The notes beneath the pieces were generated by a model. It worked only from the letters and a program-made list of their open reading frames with translations, was not told the origin of the DNA and ran no database searches. This document shows, piece by piece, positions 1 to 12,108 of a stretch of DNA of 64,000 nt. A program made the translations under genes and the position numbers. This DNA comes from Salvia splendens. Taxonomy: Eukaryota > Streptophyta > Magnoliopsida > Lamiales > Lamiaceae. The DNA is taken from NCBI RefSeq assembly GCF_004379255.2, contig NC_056047.1, positions 19,668,293 to 19,732,292 on the forward strand, given 5' to 3'. The number at the start of each line of letters is the position of its first letter. Positions within the stretch are counted from its first letter, which is position 1.

Positions 1-2485
1 CGGTTAAACCGCTCTTGATGCCTCGAAACTCGGCTTCAGCACTTGAGAGAGCCACTACCTTTTGCTTCTTACTCCTCCACATGACTAAATTTCCACCAAC
101 AAAGATGAAATATCCACCAGTAGAACGTCTGTCGACTAGGTTCCCTGCCCAATCAGCATCTGTATATCCGTGAATATCTAGGTGCCCATTCTTCAGGAAC
201 AAAACTCCATGTCCGGCAGTTCCCTTTAAAGAACGGACCACTCTAAGTGCCGCCTCCTGATGTTCTTCTTGAGGGTCATGCATGAACTGGCTAAGAACTC
301 CCACTGCATATGCAATATCTGGCCTGGTATGGGACAAATAGATGAGTTTCCCAACTAGTCTCTAGTATCTTCCACGATCAGTGGGGGTTGCCCCTTTGAC
401 GAGCTGAAGTCCGTGAATCTAAACGATTGGGGTGTCTGCTGGCCTGCAGTCCAACATCCATGTTTCTGTCAAAAGATCAAGAACATACTTCCGTTGGCTA
501 ATAAAAATTCCCTTTCCTGACCTAAGTACTTCAATCCCAAGGAAATATTTGAGATCGCCAAAACTCTTCATCTCAAATTCTGCAGCCAGGTGTTCTTTGA
601 GTTGTTGTATTTCCTCGACATTGTGTCCAGTAATGTTCATATCATCAACATAGATTATCAGACATGTGATCTTCTCCCCTTCCCGTTTGATGAAGAGTGT
701 GTGGTCGGAATTGCTTTGTCTGTATCCATACTTCTCCATCACTTTTGTAAATCTTTTGAACCAAGCCCTTGGAGATTGTTTTAGCCTGTATAGTGTTTTC
801 TTCAATTTGCATACTTTCCCTTGCCCGAACTCTTTTGAGAATCCTGGTGGAGCCTCCATATAGATGGGATCTTTCAACTCTCCATGAAGAAACACGTAGG
901 TCACATCGTACTGATGAAGTGTCCAGTCCCTATTTGCTGCAATAGAGAGAAGGACTCTCACGGTGTTCATCTTTGCCACGGGAGAGAATGTCTCAGAGTA
1001 GTCGATTCCTTGAGTTTGAGGGTACCTCTTTGCTACCAGTCGAGCTTTGTATCGCTTAATGCTTCCATCTGGTCTTCGATTAATTGTGAAGACCCAGCGG
1101 CACCCAACTGTATGCTTTCCATCGGGCAGCGGACTGACCTCCCAAGTTCCATTTCTTTTTAATGCCTTCATCTAAACTAGCATTGCCTCCCTCCAATGTT
1201 TGATTTTCACTGCTTCTTCAAATGTTTGAGGTATCTCTTCCTCATACAGTGCAGCATGGAATGCCCTTGCCGTTTTGGAGATGTTGGCTTCGGCGAAGTT
1301 TGCTACAGAGTATTTGCTTTTCCCGCCAATTCTTTCCGGAGAGTATCTCTTAGGAGGAATTCCTCTCGTGCTCCTTGGAGGAAGCACATATTGCCCAGTA
1401 TCTTGATCGATCGAAGTATCCTCTTCCTCTTTCAAGAGGTGAGCCAGAGATTACCTCAGATTCCGTTACGGCTGGATCATCGGAACGCGGCGGAAGCGTC
1501 GTTGGGTTTGTTTTTGTAGATGAGGTCGGCTCATGAACAGTGCCAACTTGCTCAATTGGTCCCACATCAAAGTGACTTGGCACATACCACCGACGGGAGT
1601 CGTTTTCTTGGGTCTCCCCATGTCTCTCACACTCCCCTTGAGTCCCAAAGTGGTAAAAGAATTCTGTTTCGAGAAAGCTGCAATTCATGGTGGTGATTAC
1701 CTGTCTGGTTTTCGGATCGTAGCATCAATAGCCCTTTTGATTGATCACATACCCCACAAATACACACTTAATCGCACATGGGGAAAATTTGGTTTTTTCG
1801 TGTTTCGGGATGTGTACGTAGACAGTGCAACAAAAGGTTTTGGGTGGGATGGATAAGGCTGAGGGGACTTGTGTCATAGTGGCCAAATGGTCTAGGGGCG
1901 TTTTTCGGTTTAGTAATTTGGTGGGGAGTCGATTGAGGTAAACGAAAGTGGCTATGGCTTCGGGCCAAAAAGATGGTGGGACTTTTAAATCAAAAAGGAG
2001 GGCTCGAGTCATTTCAAGGATGATTCAATTTTTTCGTTCCGCTACTCCATTTTGTTTGGGTGTATGAGGGCATGAGGTTTGGTGAATTAACCCATTATCC
2101 CTAAAAAATTGAGCCATAGAATTGTTTACAAATCCCCCCCCCCTTTATCTGATTGCATCATTTTAATGGATGTTTGAAATTGGGCTTGGACCATTTTATA
2201 GAAAGAAATGAATTTTTCGACAACCTCAGATTTTTGTTTCATAAAATATACCCATGTGACTCTACTACAAACATCGACAAATATCACAAAACACAAGCTT
2301 CACACGAAAAATCCTTAGGAACAAAAAGTTTAGGAAATAAAGATTTTAGATAACCTGGAGAAGTATGACCCATTCTTCGGTGCCAGAGTCAAGTCGCCTG
2401 AGTGGTGGGTCCGTGAGCAAGCATCGCCGCACCATCTTGTCGAGCAATCTTGTAATAGCCGAGACCTAGATTCTCGAGAATTTTG
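1..2485 (-). pseudogene. Ty1/Copia pol remnant, 5'-truncated (copy A)
   Basis: Read on the minus strand this is the 3' two thirds of a Copia polyprotein. It holds a GAG-pre-integrase zinc region (LWHRRMGHTSPGYLKS, near 2,390-2,340), an integrase core, an RT with the YVDDM catalytic motif (about 650-630) and the start of RNase H (SSAEAEFRGI, near position 30). Gag and protease are absent and the homology stops near 2,485. The frame is broken by TGA just before the LWHRR motif, TAG before MKALKRNGTW (1,169-1,171) and TAG at 362-364, all shared with the copy at 41.8-44.4 kb. A private TGA follows INQKGY, where the other copy reads CGA. The element is dead, and most of its lesions predate the duplication. 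Confidence 0.9.
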
Positions 2486-3093
2486 AAATAAATACTAGAA
2501 TTCATTAAAAAGAAAAGAAAGAGAATTCATAGCTTTGAACATACGGAACATAACAGTTATTATAACGAGTTAAGCCTTGAATGACAGATGTTGATAAAAA
2601 CAATGAAAGAGCATTTCTTTATTTCTTGAGTAAAAGAAATACAAGATTTCAGAATTTCAAGCTAATAAAGTGCAAATGCTTGAAAAGTAATACACACCAA
2701 ATAACTATTACATGTTAAAGAAAAGAGAGATTTCAAGTAGAACTACTCGATTACATTATAGAGAGAAAAAGGAAAGAGTAAACTAGCGTTGGGCCTCTTC
2801 AGCACGGGCTTGCGGCCCAGATCTTCTCAATGGTCCTATAGGCCGAACTAGAGGGGCTGCAGCCAGAGGAAATAGGTCTCCCTTGTCCCTACCAACCGCA
2901 CACAAAATGGAATTTAAGTGCATGAGAGAAAAGACAAACTAGCACCCTACATTAAGAGGGAATGAGTAGCCTTACCTTTCCAAAGAAAAGAGGAGAGCTT
3001 GGTCGAAAGGAGCAAGTCCAGCCAACAGAATTTGCACCTCAGTGGCTGCACTCTGCAAGGCTGAATCCCTGCAGCTTGTACTTCATTTATACC
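2486..3093. other. Unassigned sequence between Copia remnant and Gypsy LTR
   Basis: No coding frame is supported. The stretch is present in both copies (partner 44,446-45,046) and may be flanking DNA or part of a longer LTR whose 5' edge I cannot fix. The short frames here are not conserved as proteins. Confidence 0.4.
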
Positions 3094-5862
3094 TGTCATG
3101 GTCCAGAAATCAGCCACCCAAATGCCTGCTCTTGTTGTGCACCTGCCAAAAGGAGACAAAACCTATGAATGAGCTAGGGTACAAGGCAACACAAAGCACC
3201 AAATTCGGTTATGGCATCAGAATATAGCCAGGAGCCAAAGGCTCATCCAGCTCACGAGTACACCCTGCGATTTTGCTGCAGAGGAAATAGCCAACCCAGT
3301 CCATCAAGGACTACGTTTCAGCCAAGTACATCAACTTTTCTCAGGGTTTAGTTAGGCAACGAGTATAAATAGGCCTAAGCCTCTTCCTCCCTTCCCCATC
3401 ACCACAAATCAATCGTAATACAGTGAGGCATAGAGTGAGAGGGACCGAGGCAGCGAGAGGGAGTAAAGGGGATCAAAGCCGAGAGTAAGGAACAACAAGA
3501 TACGCAGCAGCGAAGGTAAAACCTCCTTCGAATTCATTTTAAACCCATGTCATCATGTAAGCATTTAAAGCATGTTAGACCAACACCATGCATATTGAGG
3601 CAGAATGATAGAGTAAGAAGAAGTAGTGCAACTTCCACACACCCATGCCGTTAAAACATAGGAAGTAAGAGCTCAGTAACGGAGCTATCAGATACCAACA
3701 ATTTCTCAGAAACCAACAAGGATTTAACCAATGTTTTGGTCGACCATAAACATGCCTCAAATCAGAACCCTAGTGCTACTAGATCACATACAACTTCAAT
3801 AGAACGAAATAGGTAATAGAAAATGGAGACTTAGCTCTTAGGAAGAATGCGGCGGAGGTTGCGCCAGTATGGGACGCCGGCGGCCCATGACGCCGAGAGA
3901 TGGAGCCGTCGCTGCGAGCAGCCAGCGGCGATATCGGAGGCACCAGCTGCAGAGAGAGAGAGAAGTCTCAGAGAGGAACCGTCTGACATTCGAGGCCAAG
4001 GTGCCGATAATATTTTAGTCCGAGCTCGAATCGGAGGGATGAAGAAGGACGTCTCCCTCCGTCGACGCAAGCTCACGGCGGATGACAGCGGAATCCCCGA
4101 CGACCGGCATGGCGGCGAGGTTCTCCGCGGATAGGAGATGCAGACGGGGTTCGATTCTTCACGACTGGGGAGGGGTTTAATTCCTTCTGGGAATATCCGA
4201 AGGAGTAGAGTAGCTCCGTCGCGCCATCGCGACGGAGGTTCAAAGACGGTGAATGGCTGTCCGGCGGTGGTGATTGACGCCGTGTCAGGGATCGAAGGTT
4301 AGGGTTGAGAGTGAAGTTGGGGATTTTTGCTGGATTGTGAAATGAGAGTCGATGGTGGAGAGGGAGTATAACTCCAGATTGGGCCAGCCCTTTTGGGCTA
4401 TAGTAATATGAGTTGGGCCAGTGCCCATTTTATTTAAGTTGGGCTACTAGAAATTTTTAGACATTTGGGCCTTTCCTTTAAATTAATTTGGGCCAAGGAG
4501 TTCAAAAAAAAGGAAAGGAAGAGAAAGAGTTGAGCTCTTTTATTTAAATTATTTGGGGCCACGTTTTTTGACCTCTGCCCTCAATAAAAGTTAGACCATG
4601 GAATTTTAATTCAATTGGACCTCACCAATCCAATTATATTTTATACTTAATCCAAGAATAATTAAGTATTTAAATCCAAGAGGATTTAAATTTGAAAATG
4701 GACCTATGATAATTTAGGTCATAACGTAAGCCGCTAATTAAAGCAGCGAGGTTTGTTACAGACTCCCCTAATGTCATGCCACCATGAACGATGGATGGCC
4801 ACATTAAAGATAAATATCGGGAATTTAACTAATACTCGAGAAGTTCGGCAAGACTCCGAATAAATTAAATCGTTGATTTAATTAATAGTAAAGAATTATG
4901 AATCCAGAAAGCAGAAAGTAAAATAATAAGCACACGCTTAGGCATGCATGCATGCAAGATAATTAACTGCTTAACGCCTAATTTAAGCATGTATTTGTTA
5001 TAAAGGAACGTCGTCGTACGACAAGTAAAATCCAGTCAAGGAACGCTCGTTTGAGAGAATTTAAGCAAACGAGGTGGGCCTTTCTCTTCTTTCTTTTAAA
5101 GCGTGTTTTATGTGAAAACATGATTATTTGAATGAGTTGTCATGCCATGTTTTGTTTTATGATTGCCTATCTGTTGGCTATGCCAACCAATTAAATTGAA
5201 TTCGGGTCTCAGTAGGTCAGTAAATCCTACTCGGACTAGTGCACACATATGGACCGTGAGCTAGCGCCAGGTTGGCCGGTCCAGGGGTCGTGAGCTAGCG
5301 CTAGGTTGGCCGGTCCAGTGATCGTGGAATGTGGCCTCATTCCCGATTCACGCAGTTTGATATGGCATATCATCAGAAGTTTAAAAGACTGCAGTCTATT
5401 TCAGAAAGAAATAACAGATTTTAGTGACCAGGACCTGTTTTCAGAAAAACCCCGCATTCACTCAGCTTGGCTGACAAATAAAAGAAAATAGTTTTCGGCA
5501 TAAGCCCACTGAGTATATCAAGTACTCAGCCCTGCATATTGTTTTCCTTAATGTTCAGGTTGATCGGTCGAGGCAAAGGAGGTGTTGGGACAGAAGACTA
5601 AATCAGTAGAATGATAGCTGGTGTAGTATGTCTTCATACATATTACATCTGTCTTGGTACTCTTCCGTTGCATAAACTTAGACTTGTTTTTGTAAAGACA
5701 ATGTCCCAGATTTCACTCTGATTCAGTACTATGTTATCCTTAGCACATTCAGACAATGTTTCCTTGAATTAAGTTATATTCATGATGAGTTGAGACAGCT
5801 TCACTAAGTTTTAGTCGCGATATAGCTACACCTTCTTTGACTAGGGAGATGTGGTCGTGACA
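3094..5862 (+). mobile_element. Ty3/Gypsy LTR, family 1
   Basis: The 3' edge is firm: the sequence ends GTGACA and is followed after three bases by an initiator-Met primer-binding site. Internal LTR modules match the complete Gypsy LTR at 11-13.5 kb in the same order: GAGGTGGG at about 5,070, GAATTCGGGTC at about 5,200, AGGTTGGCCGGTC at about 5,270, and the CTGAGT/ACTCAG hairpin at 5,508-5,529. The 5' edge is inferred from TGTCA at 3,094, which would pair with the terminal TGACA; the partner copy reads TGCCA there. A direct repeat of about 35 bp sits at 5,252-5,322. A cluster of TGGGCC/TGGGCT strings lies at 4,380-4,500. Confidence 0.6.
3364..3371 (+). promoter_or_regulatory. TATA box of the Gypsy LTR
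   Basis: TATAAATA is followed by a C/A-rich leader starting about 30 bp downstream, which is a typical plant RNA polymerase II core promoter layout. It is conserved in the second copy at 45,317-45,324. It probably sets the U3/R boundary of this LTR. Confidence 0.6.
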
Positions 5863-5865
5863 GAG

Positions 5866-5877
5866 TGGTATCAGAGC
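5866..5877 (+). other. Primer-binding site (initiator Met-tRNA)
   Basis: TGGTATCAGAGC lies three bases after the LTR end. It is complementary to the 3' end of plant initiator methionine tRNA, the usual primer for Tekay-type Gypsy elements. Confidence 0.9.
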
Positions 5878-6183
5878 ACCTTGAATTAAGTTATATTTCA
5901 TACTACTATTGCACTTTTCCCTAACGAGCTTGGCCTAGCTGATTTTTTCTGAATAGTTCATTTCAGTGTAATACCTTTAATGAACCTATGAGATCATTGA
6001 TGTAATTCTGTTATTCCATATCCAGATTCCTTTGAAGCATGATCAATGTTCCTTCATTGCAATCGCCTACGTTTCTAAATATTCGCGGTTGATCATCTTA
6101 GGCGGTGGCATGTTTGAACCACTATCCTTGATGCTCAGATCCTTTCAGTTTAATTGGACAACAATACTGCCCTATTTGGCCGC
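5878..6183 (+). mobile_element. Truncated leader of Gypsy family 1
   Basis: This short stretch follows the primer-binding site and has no long open frame. The element is cut off before gag, close to where a hAT-like sequence begins. Nothing else is recognisable. Confidence 0.45.
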
Positions 6184-6540
6184 TCACTATGGAAATTTAC
6201 AGTAGTGAGAGTGTGAGTCGAGCGAGACAAGTGCGTATTAGAATGTAGAAACTAGTAAACAACTTGAGCAATTAGAGAGAATGAGCAGAGAATAGAGAAA
6301 TGGAGATTGAGAGAAGGAAATCCTTGTTAACACAAGAATGGGGTGAGTAGAAATGAGGGGGAAGTGGGGTATTTATAGGAGTAAAATAGGAAGGAAAAAA
6401 AATTCAAATTTTGAATTCGACTCGAACCGGCGGTTTACCGCCTAAACCGGCGGTTCGGTCCATGGTTTTGCACCGAAAACCGCCGGTTTCTGACCGGTTT
6501 TGCTGGCCTACGCACTGCAGCCTATGCACTGCAGCCTATG
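6184..6540 (-). mobile_element. hAT-like 5' end fragment
   Basis: Read on the minus strand this has subterminal repeats of the type AACCGGCGGTTT (6,424-6,500), a TATA box (CCTATAAATA, complement of 6,370-6,379) and a pyrimidine-rich leader down to about 6,200. That layout is familiar from the 5' ends of plant hAT transposons. No transposase frame follows, so this would be an end fragment. I did not identify the terminal inverted repeat, so the assignment is tentative. Confidence 0.4.
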
Positions 6541-6720
6541 CCCTACTTAGACTTATGTTATGTTCGCTTATACATGTAAATATGCAATAAACATCCATTA
6601 AATGTAAAACATAACAACATTATGACACAAATAATCTGTTGCATTCATTGGAAAATAATTATTAGAGTTTTACAGTATTCAATCACTCGAAAGGTGATTT
6701 CTAGTATACAAACCCTAACA
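6541..6720 (-). mobile_element. Copia LTR fragment (minus strand)
   Basis: The minus strand begins TGTTAGGGTTTGTATACT at 6,720. This closely matches the start of the complete Copia LTR at 47,204 (TGTTAGGATTGGTATACT), and similarity continues through the TTTCGAG string. It is therefore a broken LTR of a related Copia family in the opposite orientation. The distal boundary is unclear. Confidence 0.6.
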
Positions 6721-7545
6721 AGCTTTTGAGGTGGGCTTTCTTTTAAATAAGGACGATGTCCTAAATATTTTATCGATGGGAATGAAACTATGTTTATCAT
6801 GCCGTGCTTTGATTTTAACGTGCCTATCTGATGTGGCTTTTGCCATTATTATTTAAATCGAATTCGGGTCCTCGTAGGGTCGCAAACCCTACTTGGATTA
6901 GTGTACACCTATGGTAGATCGTGTGCTAGCGTATAGGTTGGCCGGTCTAGTGACTTGGTTTGTGGCCACATTCCATGTCATGTATGTGCAGATATGGTTA
7001 ACGTCTATGGGAAAATGACTGATTAGTCGACTTTTTACAATGGAAATGATTTTGAGTGCCTCGGGCCTTTCTAAAGCTATACCCCGATGGTTACTTTTGG
7101 ATGGCATGATAAATATTATTTTGATAACTTGTTTTCGGCATAAGTCCACTGAGTATTTTTATAGTACTCAGCCCTGCATGTGTTTTCCTTATGTGCACGT
7201 TGAGCGGCGACGAGCAAGTTGTGGTGTTGAGCTTTTAAAATTGAAGTATTATTTGGCTTTCTTTGAACTACGAGTGTCGTTGTGTCTCCACACATGACGC
7301 CACTCTTTTTCTTGAACGCTTCCGCTGAGACATTATTTTTACTCATCATTTATTTAGCTTTGATCCTAATTATTTGGATATTTGAAAACTTGATATATTT
7401 TGGATAATGTCAAACTCTTGTCTTTTTTTTAAAATATTAATTATTGGTCAAACTCTTTATTGAAACCCTAGTTTTCTACGTCTGTTTATTAAGTTCTTTT
7501 AATCACGATCGCCCGTATTTATTAACCCTAAAGGGCGGTCATGAA
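6721..7545 (+). mobile_element. Gypsy LTR fragment, family 2
   Basis: This holds the same ordered modules as the other two Gypsy LTRs: GAGGTGGGC at about 6,727, GAATTCGGGTC at about 6,860, GGTTGGCCGGTC at about 6,938, the CTGAGTA/TACTCAG hairpin at 7,148-7,171, and CGTTGAGCGG at about 7,200. The nucleotide sequence between modules differs, so it is a separate family. The 5' part is missing and no primer-binding site follows the degraded end (GGGCGGTCATGA). Confidence 0.7.
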
Positions 7546-7740
7546 TGTTTTAAATCTTGCAAGCCCAAGTTAAATGACGGCGGCCCGCATTGTTCATCGT
7601 TTTTAGTCGAGTTTTGTATCTAGAAAAAATCGTAGTATATGAATTATTGGTGGAACAGCAACTTCGTATTTGGAGAGGAAATGACGCATGCAACCCCAAA
7701 TCTGCCGTCGCACATAGCTAATTTTTTTTTTTGTTTTCCT

Positions 7741-8040
7741 CATTTTCTCTTCAATTGCTGCGGTGAAATGGAGATCTTACCACCAGGGATTTCTTCAGCA
7801 GCCCAATTTTGTGAAGATGATGCAAACAATTTGAACTTGTAGTTTGAAGGATCATAGGGTTTTGCAATCATTGGGAGCTTTGTTGAACTTGAAGTTCCAT
7901 ACAAGGGGGGGTCTGAGGAGGATGGTTCGGAGGCGCCATCGGCCTCGGGTGATAGGTTGCCGGAGAGGAGGTCGAATTTAGAAGCTGAGGTTGTGAAGGA
8001 GGATACATGGCAGGAAAGGGAGTTACTATTGTGATTTGCA
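7741..8040 (-). other. Coding-like remnant, minus strand, unidentified
   Basis: The complement of about 8,010-7,760 reads as one open stretch with protein-like composition. It includes SKFDLLSGNLSPEADGASEP and, further on, YDPSNYKFKLFASSSQNW. No start codon, splice sites or homologue could be assigned. It could be a gene fragment carried by a transposon, or chance. It lies between Gypsy LTR debris and AT-rich sequence. Confidence 0.3.
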
Positions 8041-9033
8041 GAGGAAGAGAATGAGAAGAAGGGAGTGAAAGAGTAGGCTCAACCAGAGATGGCGATTTTT
8101 TTGTGTGGCTTCTTCAATACACGACATTGTAAACAGTGATCTTGAGCTACAAAAATCGAGGGTGGAGCTCAGGGAAGTTCAAATTGTTAATAAATAAATG
8201 AGGGGTGTTTCGTCAGTTCCCGTCATATTGGTTGGAGCCCCAAATCGTTTCCAAAATGGGCTAACTGAACGCCATTTTTATTATTTCAACTTTGTGGGCC
8301 ATAATCACTCCAAATCTGCATCAACTTACATATCATGGCAAACTGAACGAGCCCTTTATAAACTTTGCCCTCCCAATGATAAAATTTAGAGTTCGATAAA
8401 CAAAGCAAAAGATCATTGGTTGAGTATTGCAGAATCTTCACGTAGAGGAGTAGTAAGTCAGTTTGATTCTTTGGAGAATAAATAATTTAAACCATAAAGT
8501 TCATGATTTAGGATTTATACTTCCTATTTATGAATTAATTGCAGACCTGGCATGCAATCTGTAATTTATGCACGAATTGGATTAATCCAATGGTTACTTA
8601 AATCGATTATGTTATCTAAATTTATTTATTTTGCAAGTCTTCCGATGCAAATCCTAATACCTTGCAGGTAGCAAAGCTAAGTTGTGTAACTCAGGAAACT
8701 TTGCGAGGTAGAATGACCTAGTTGGGATTTTGTGATGTGTAATGTATATGACTCTCTGACTGTAGCATGACTCGACTTCCTTTCGACAATATCCTCACAA
8801 TTACCGGTTGAAACCATATTGTGTATTTCTTGTAATGTTTTTTTTTCTCTTGATATCAAGAATATCGTTGAAGTATTCTTAATATAAAAAAATTTTCAAA
8901 ATGAGATGGACCTTATTTTTTATTTTTAACTATTTTTTATTTTCATTTTTTTCTCATGTTTTATTAATTTTCATGAAAACCCGTGTCATTTATTACCATA
9001 ATTATTTTTGTGGACGAAATAGTAGTAATTGTA
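8041..9033. other. Intergenic, no feature seen
   Basis: AT-rich sequence with only short frames that have no recognisable domain. No RNA gene or transposon end was recognised. Confidence 0.6.
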
Positions 9034-10547
9034 CTCCCTCCGTCCGCAAAATGTTGTCCATGTTTGATTCGCCACGAGTTTTAAGAAATATGAAGAAAAG
9101 TGAGTGGAAAAAGTTAGTGGAAAGTAGGCCTCACATTTATATATTAGTTTTATAATAGAATGTGAAGGTAATGAGTTAGCGGAATGTGAGGTCCATTTAC
9201 CAAAAATGAAATGTTAACTTTTATTTAATGCTAACTTGTATTAAAATATCAACTAAGTTTATTGGCATTTCAATGTCATTGTATTGAATTTTTAATACAC
9301 TGTATTGATGAGCTAGCAACGTTAGCAAGTTAAGAGAATGAGCAACAGATCACACCTCATTAGTCAAATATGTTGGCTTATTTAATAACTCCAATACGAT
9401 TAATATCCGAATTTATTTAATTCTTCAAGATATTAAAGTCAATTGCCAGATTAAGTTCATGCAAATAATTAAAGTTTGATTTAATTAATGCGAAAGAATG
9501 TCATAAAGCTGCCTAAGAAAAGATAGAGAAATAAAAATGAACATGCATGCATTCTAATTAAGTTGAATATTTTATTGAGTCTAGTCAGCATGTTATTCTT
9601 ATTTTACAGTACACATATTACTAAAGAAAAAAATACGAGACAATTATGTATGGACGGAGTGAGAAAATATTAATTATGTGGAGTGTGAGAGCATTTACTT
9701 AAACAAATAAATTGAACTATTTGCATACCCTTAGTCTTTCTCCTTCTATATTTATATCTCAATAAACTTTTTCTCCTTCGTCATCCTCACATGAATCCTA
9801 CTAATTTGTTCTTATTAAAAGTAACATATTTTGAAAATATAAAATATGATATGAAGGGAAGTAATATGATCAAAAACATGCTGAATTGTATTTATATACA
9901 GTTTAAAGTTTTTTGTCGTATACTTCAATTATTGTTATACATATTTATCAATAGTAGTATGAAATATTATAATAAAATTATTCCCAATCAAAAATAAATA
10001 ATGAAAAATTAAAACCAATTAAAATCTTATGCATCACATCTGATAGGTATAATATTTTAATTCAGATTTCAGATATATGATCAAAAATATGTATTTCTGT
10101 AGTTAATATATTAGCAAAATTATTAAATACTATAGTTGAATTATTATAATTCACATGCATTAATATTAAACATAATTTTATATGATATTAGATATTGTAT
10201 TATTAGAGGTTTCCATTATAATAATAAACTAATTTCTACTTTAGAACGCATAACTTTTCAGTTTTGTATTATTATCAACACTAAGACAATAGATTATGCT
10301 TAACTTTTCCATCTCCAATAGTATTGGTAATGAATAATACCCCCTCCATCCCATTTTATAAGTGAGCAGTCTCTTTCAGCCGTTGTTTTGCGAAAATGAT
10401 AATAAATAGTTAAAATTAAGTGAAAGTAAAGTAAGAGAGAATAATATCGGTGAAATTTACGTCGCATTCCATGGCCTCCCAGCAGTGCAGCGTACGGTGA
10501 ACCATTTCCTGCGGCTGCTGGCGAGAGGCAGACACGATTTTAAAGCT
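9034..10547. other. AT-rich intergenic with Stowaway-type end
   Basis: CTCCCTCCGTCC at 9,034 is the terminal motif of plant Stowaway/mariner-like elements. A decayed counterpart (GGACGGAGTGAG) occurs near 9,653, so a degraded element of about 0.6 kb is possible. A second weak end (CCCCCTCCATCCC) is at about 10,340. Otherwise nothing coding is visible. Confidence 0.5.
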
Positions 10548-10751
10548 TATAAAGGTAAATTTTCTCATTTCTTCTTCTCCCACACTCAAATTCATTCCTT
10601 GCACACGACCTCCACACTATATATTCACCAATTCTCTCCTAAATTCAGACCCCCACACTCTTGTTCTCGCATTACAATCTTTATTTCAAGTTTTCAACGT
10701 TTGAATCTCCAAAACATGGATGTTCTTTCAATTTCTAAGCTTTTGGTTTGA
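10548..10751 (+). promoter_or_regulatory. Promoter-like stretch with short ORF
   Basis: TATAAAG (10,548-10,554) and TATATATT (about 10,617) are followed by a CT-rich leader and an ATG in good context (AAAACATGG, ATG at 10,716). The frame closes after 11 codons (MDVLSISKLLV). It may be the 5' end of a disrupted gene or an upstream ORF. Together with 10,752-11,052 it formed the pre-insertion flank of the complete Gypsy element. Confidence 0.3.
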
Positions 10752-11052
10752 ATTCTTCGGTAGGAATTGCCTTAATTGTTGAGATTTTCAGTTAGAAAAC
10801 ATGATTTATGATTAGGGATGAGTTTGACATTGATCTCACATGTTTTCCAAGATATAAATTTTGAATTTTGTTGAAGATAGTGAATAGTGTTGAATGTTGG
10901 ATTTTGAATTTTGGTGAATACCCCTATTGTTCTTCATTATTTATCTGCACAATCACGTTGATAGCATTCCTAGGCTATTATTACTTCCATGAATTGTATT
11001 GTTGATTGATTACTAGAGATTGTTGGTTTTTGTTGATTATTGTTGATACATC
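10752..11052. other. Left flank of the Gypsy insertion
   Basis: T-rich, intron-like sequence with no coding signal. It ends in the target-site copy ACATC and rejoins its original neighbour at 21,966 (TCTTTGCATGG). Confidence 0.6.
11048..11052. repeat. Target-site duplication, left copy (ACATC)
   Basis: ACATC immediately precedes the 5' LTR and is repeated exactly after the 3' LTR at 21,961-21,965. This is the 5-bp duplication expected for Gypsy integrase. Confidence 0.93.
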
Positions 11053-12108
11053 TGTAATATCCGAAAAAAAAAAATATTTTGAATATTGTTTTTATTAAGG
11101 GATGTTTCTTTTTGTGAATATCTTGTTGTGGATATGATTTTATTTACCTAAGCAACATGTAATTGAAATAATTAATTAAGCTATGAATTAAAATCCTAAT
11201 TAACAAATTAAACCTCTCTCTCCCTATTTTCGAAACCCCTCCCCTTCACCCCACTATTTTCTCAACCTCCCCACTCCCACATAACCGATACATTATCTCC
11301 TTTCCAATCACTCATCGGTTTCTCTCATCTCCCTCTCGCTTTTGTTCTCAACACCGGTAAGGTCTCTCTCTCTCTTCCTCCCTCTCGGTTCTCACCTTTC
11401 CCCCACTCACTCCCTCTCATTGATTTCTTGAATTCATCAAGGTATCACACTCTCGCGTACCGATTTGGAGTCGGAGTAGGGAAGGCTTTCGAACTACATT
11501 TGAACTCTTCGAGAAGGTAGTCCAAAACCCTATTTCCATACCCGAACCACATGCATTTAGGACGTTTTGAATGTTTTAAATGCTGAATAGGTTTTGTGAT
11601 CATGTGTTTATGTTGAGTATGTTTTCGGTGGTGACTGACAGTGGGTTCCGACCCCTTTTTGACTGATCAAACGATCTCCTTTTGGTACGAAATTTTAACT
11701 GTGTAAACTTGGGTGTGTCTTCTGTGTGGTGTGTAAATTTCAGCTTCATTGGACGTCGGATGATTTTATAATGATTTTTGTAAGTAAACTGCGTAGTTCT
11801 GCGAGATGTACGTTTCTGGGTGATGTGTTTTTGTGCAATGGGTGTGAATCTGGGTGTTTTGATATTATGATGTATGTGGGTGTGTTTGGCCAAGGGATGG
11901 CTCGGAGGAATCAGCGTTTGGTTCGAGTGTTTTGTGTGTGTTGGCCGAGAGTTTTAGGGTTTGGCCTAGGGTGGTGTTGTGGAGAGTTTTGGAGGGTTGA
12001 TCTCATGTTTTCGGGTGTGTTTTGGGATGTAGAATGTGTGTTGTGAATGTCGTATAAGGTTTGAGAATCGTTGGTTGGGGGAAAACTGGTGTGCACTTGA
12101 TCGGGCCA

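Larger units (their letters stand above)
11..5243. repeat. Left duplicated block, copy A (partner 41,985-47,203)
   Basis: This block aligns colinearly with 41,985-47,203, covering the Copia remnant and most of the first Gypsy LTR. Identity begins at a GCTCTTGATGCC string and ends at ACTAGTGCA, where the partner is interrupted by a Copia LTR. Counting by eye, the first 400 bp carry about eight substitutions and one 10-bp indel. That is clearly more than in the right-hand duplicated block. Confidence 0.93.

Noticed and set aside
3847..4134. GC-rich 95-codon frame on the plus strand
   Set aside because: Lies inside the LTR, is broken by indels in the second copy, and has no recognisable domain.
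5866..5877. Possible tRNA-Met gene near TGGTATCAGAGC
   Set aside because: Only the primer-binding complement is present next to an LTR. There is no tRNA body. The same applies at 13,576 and 48,675.
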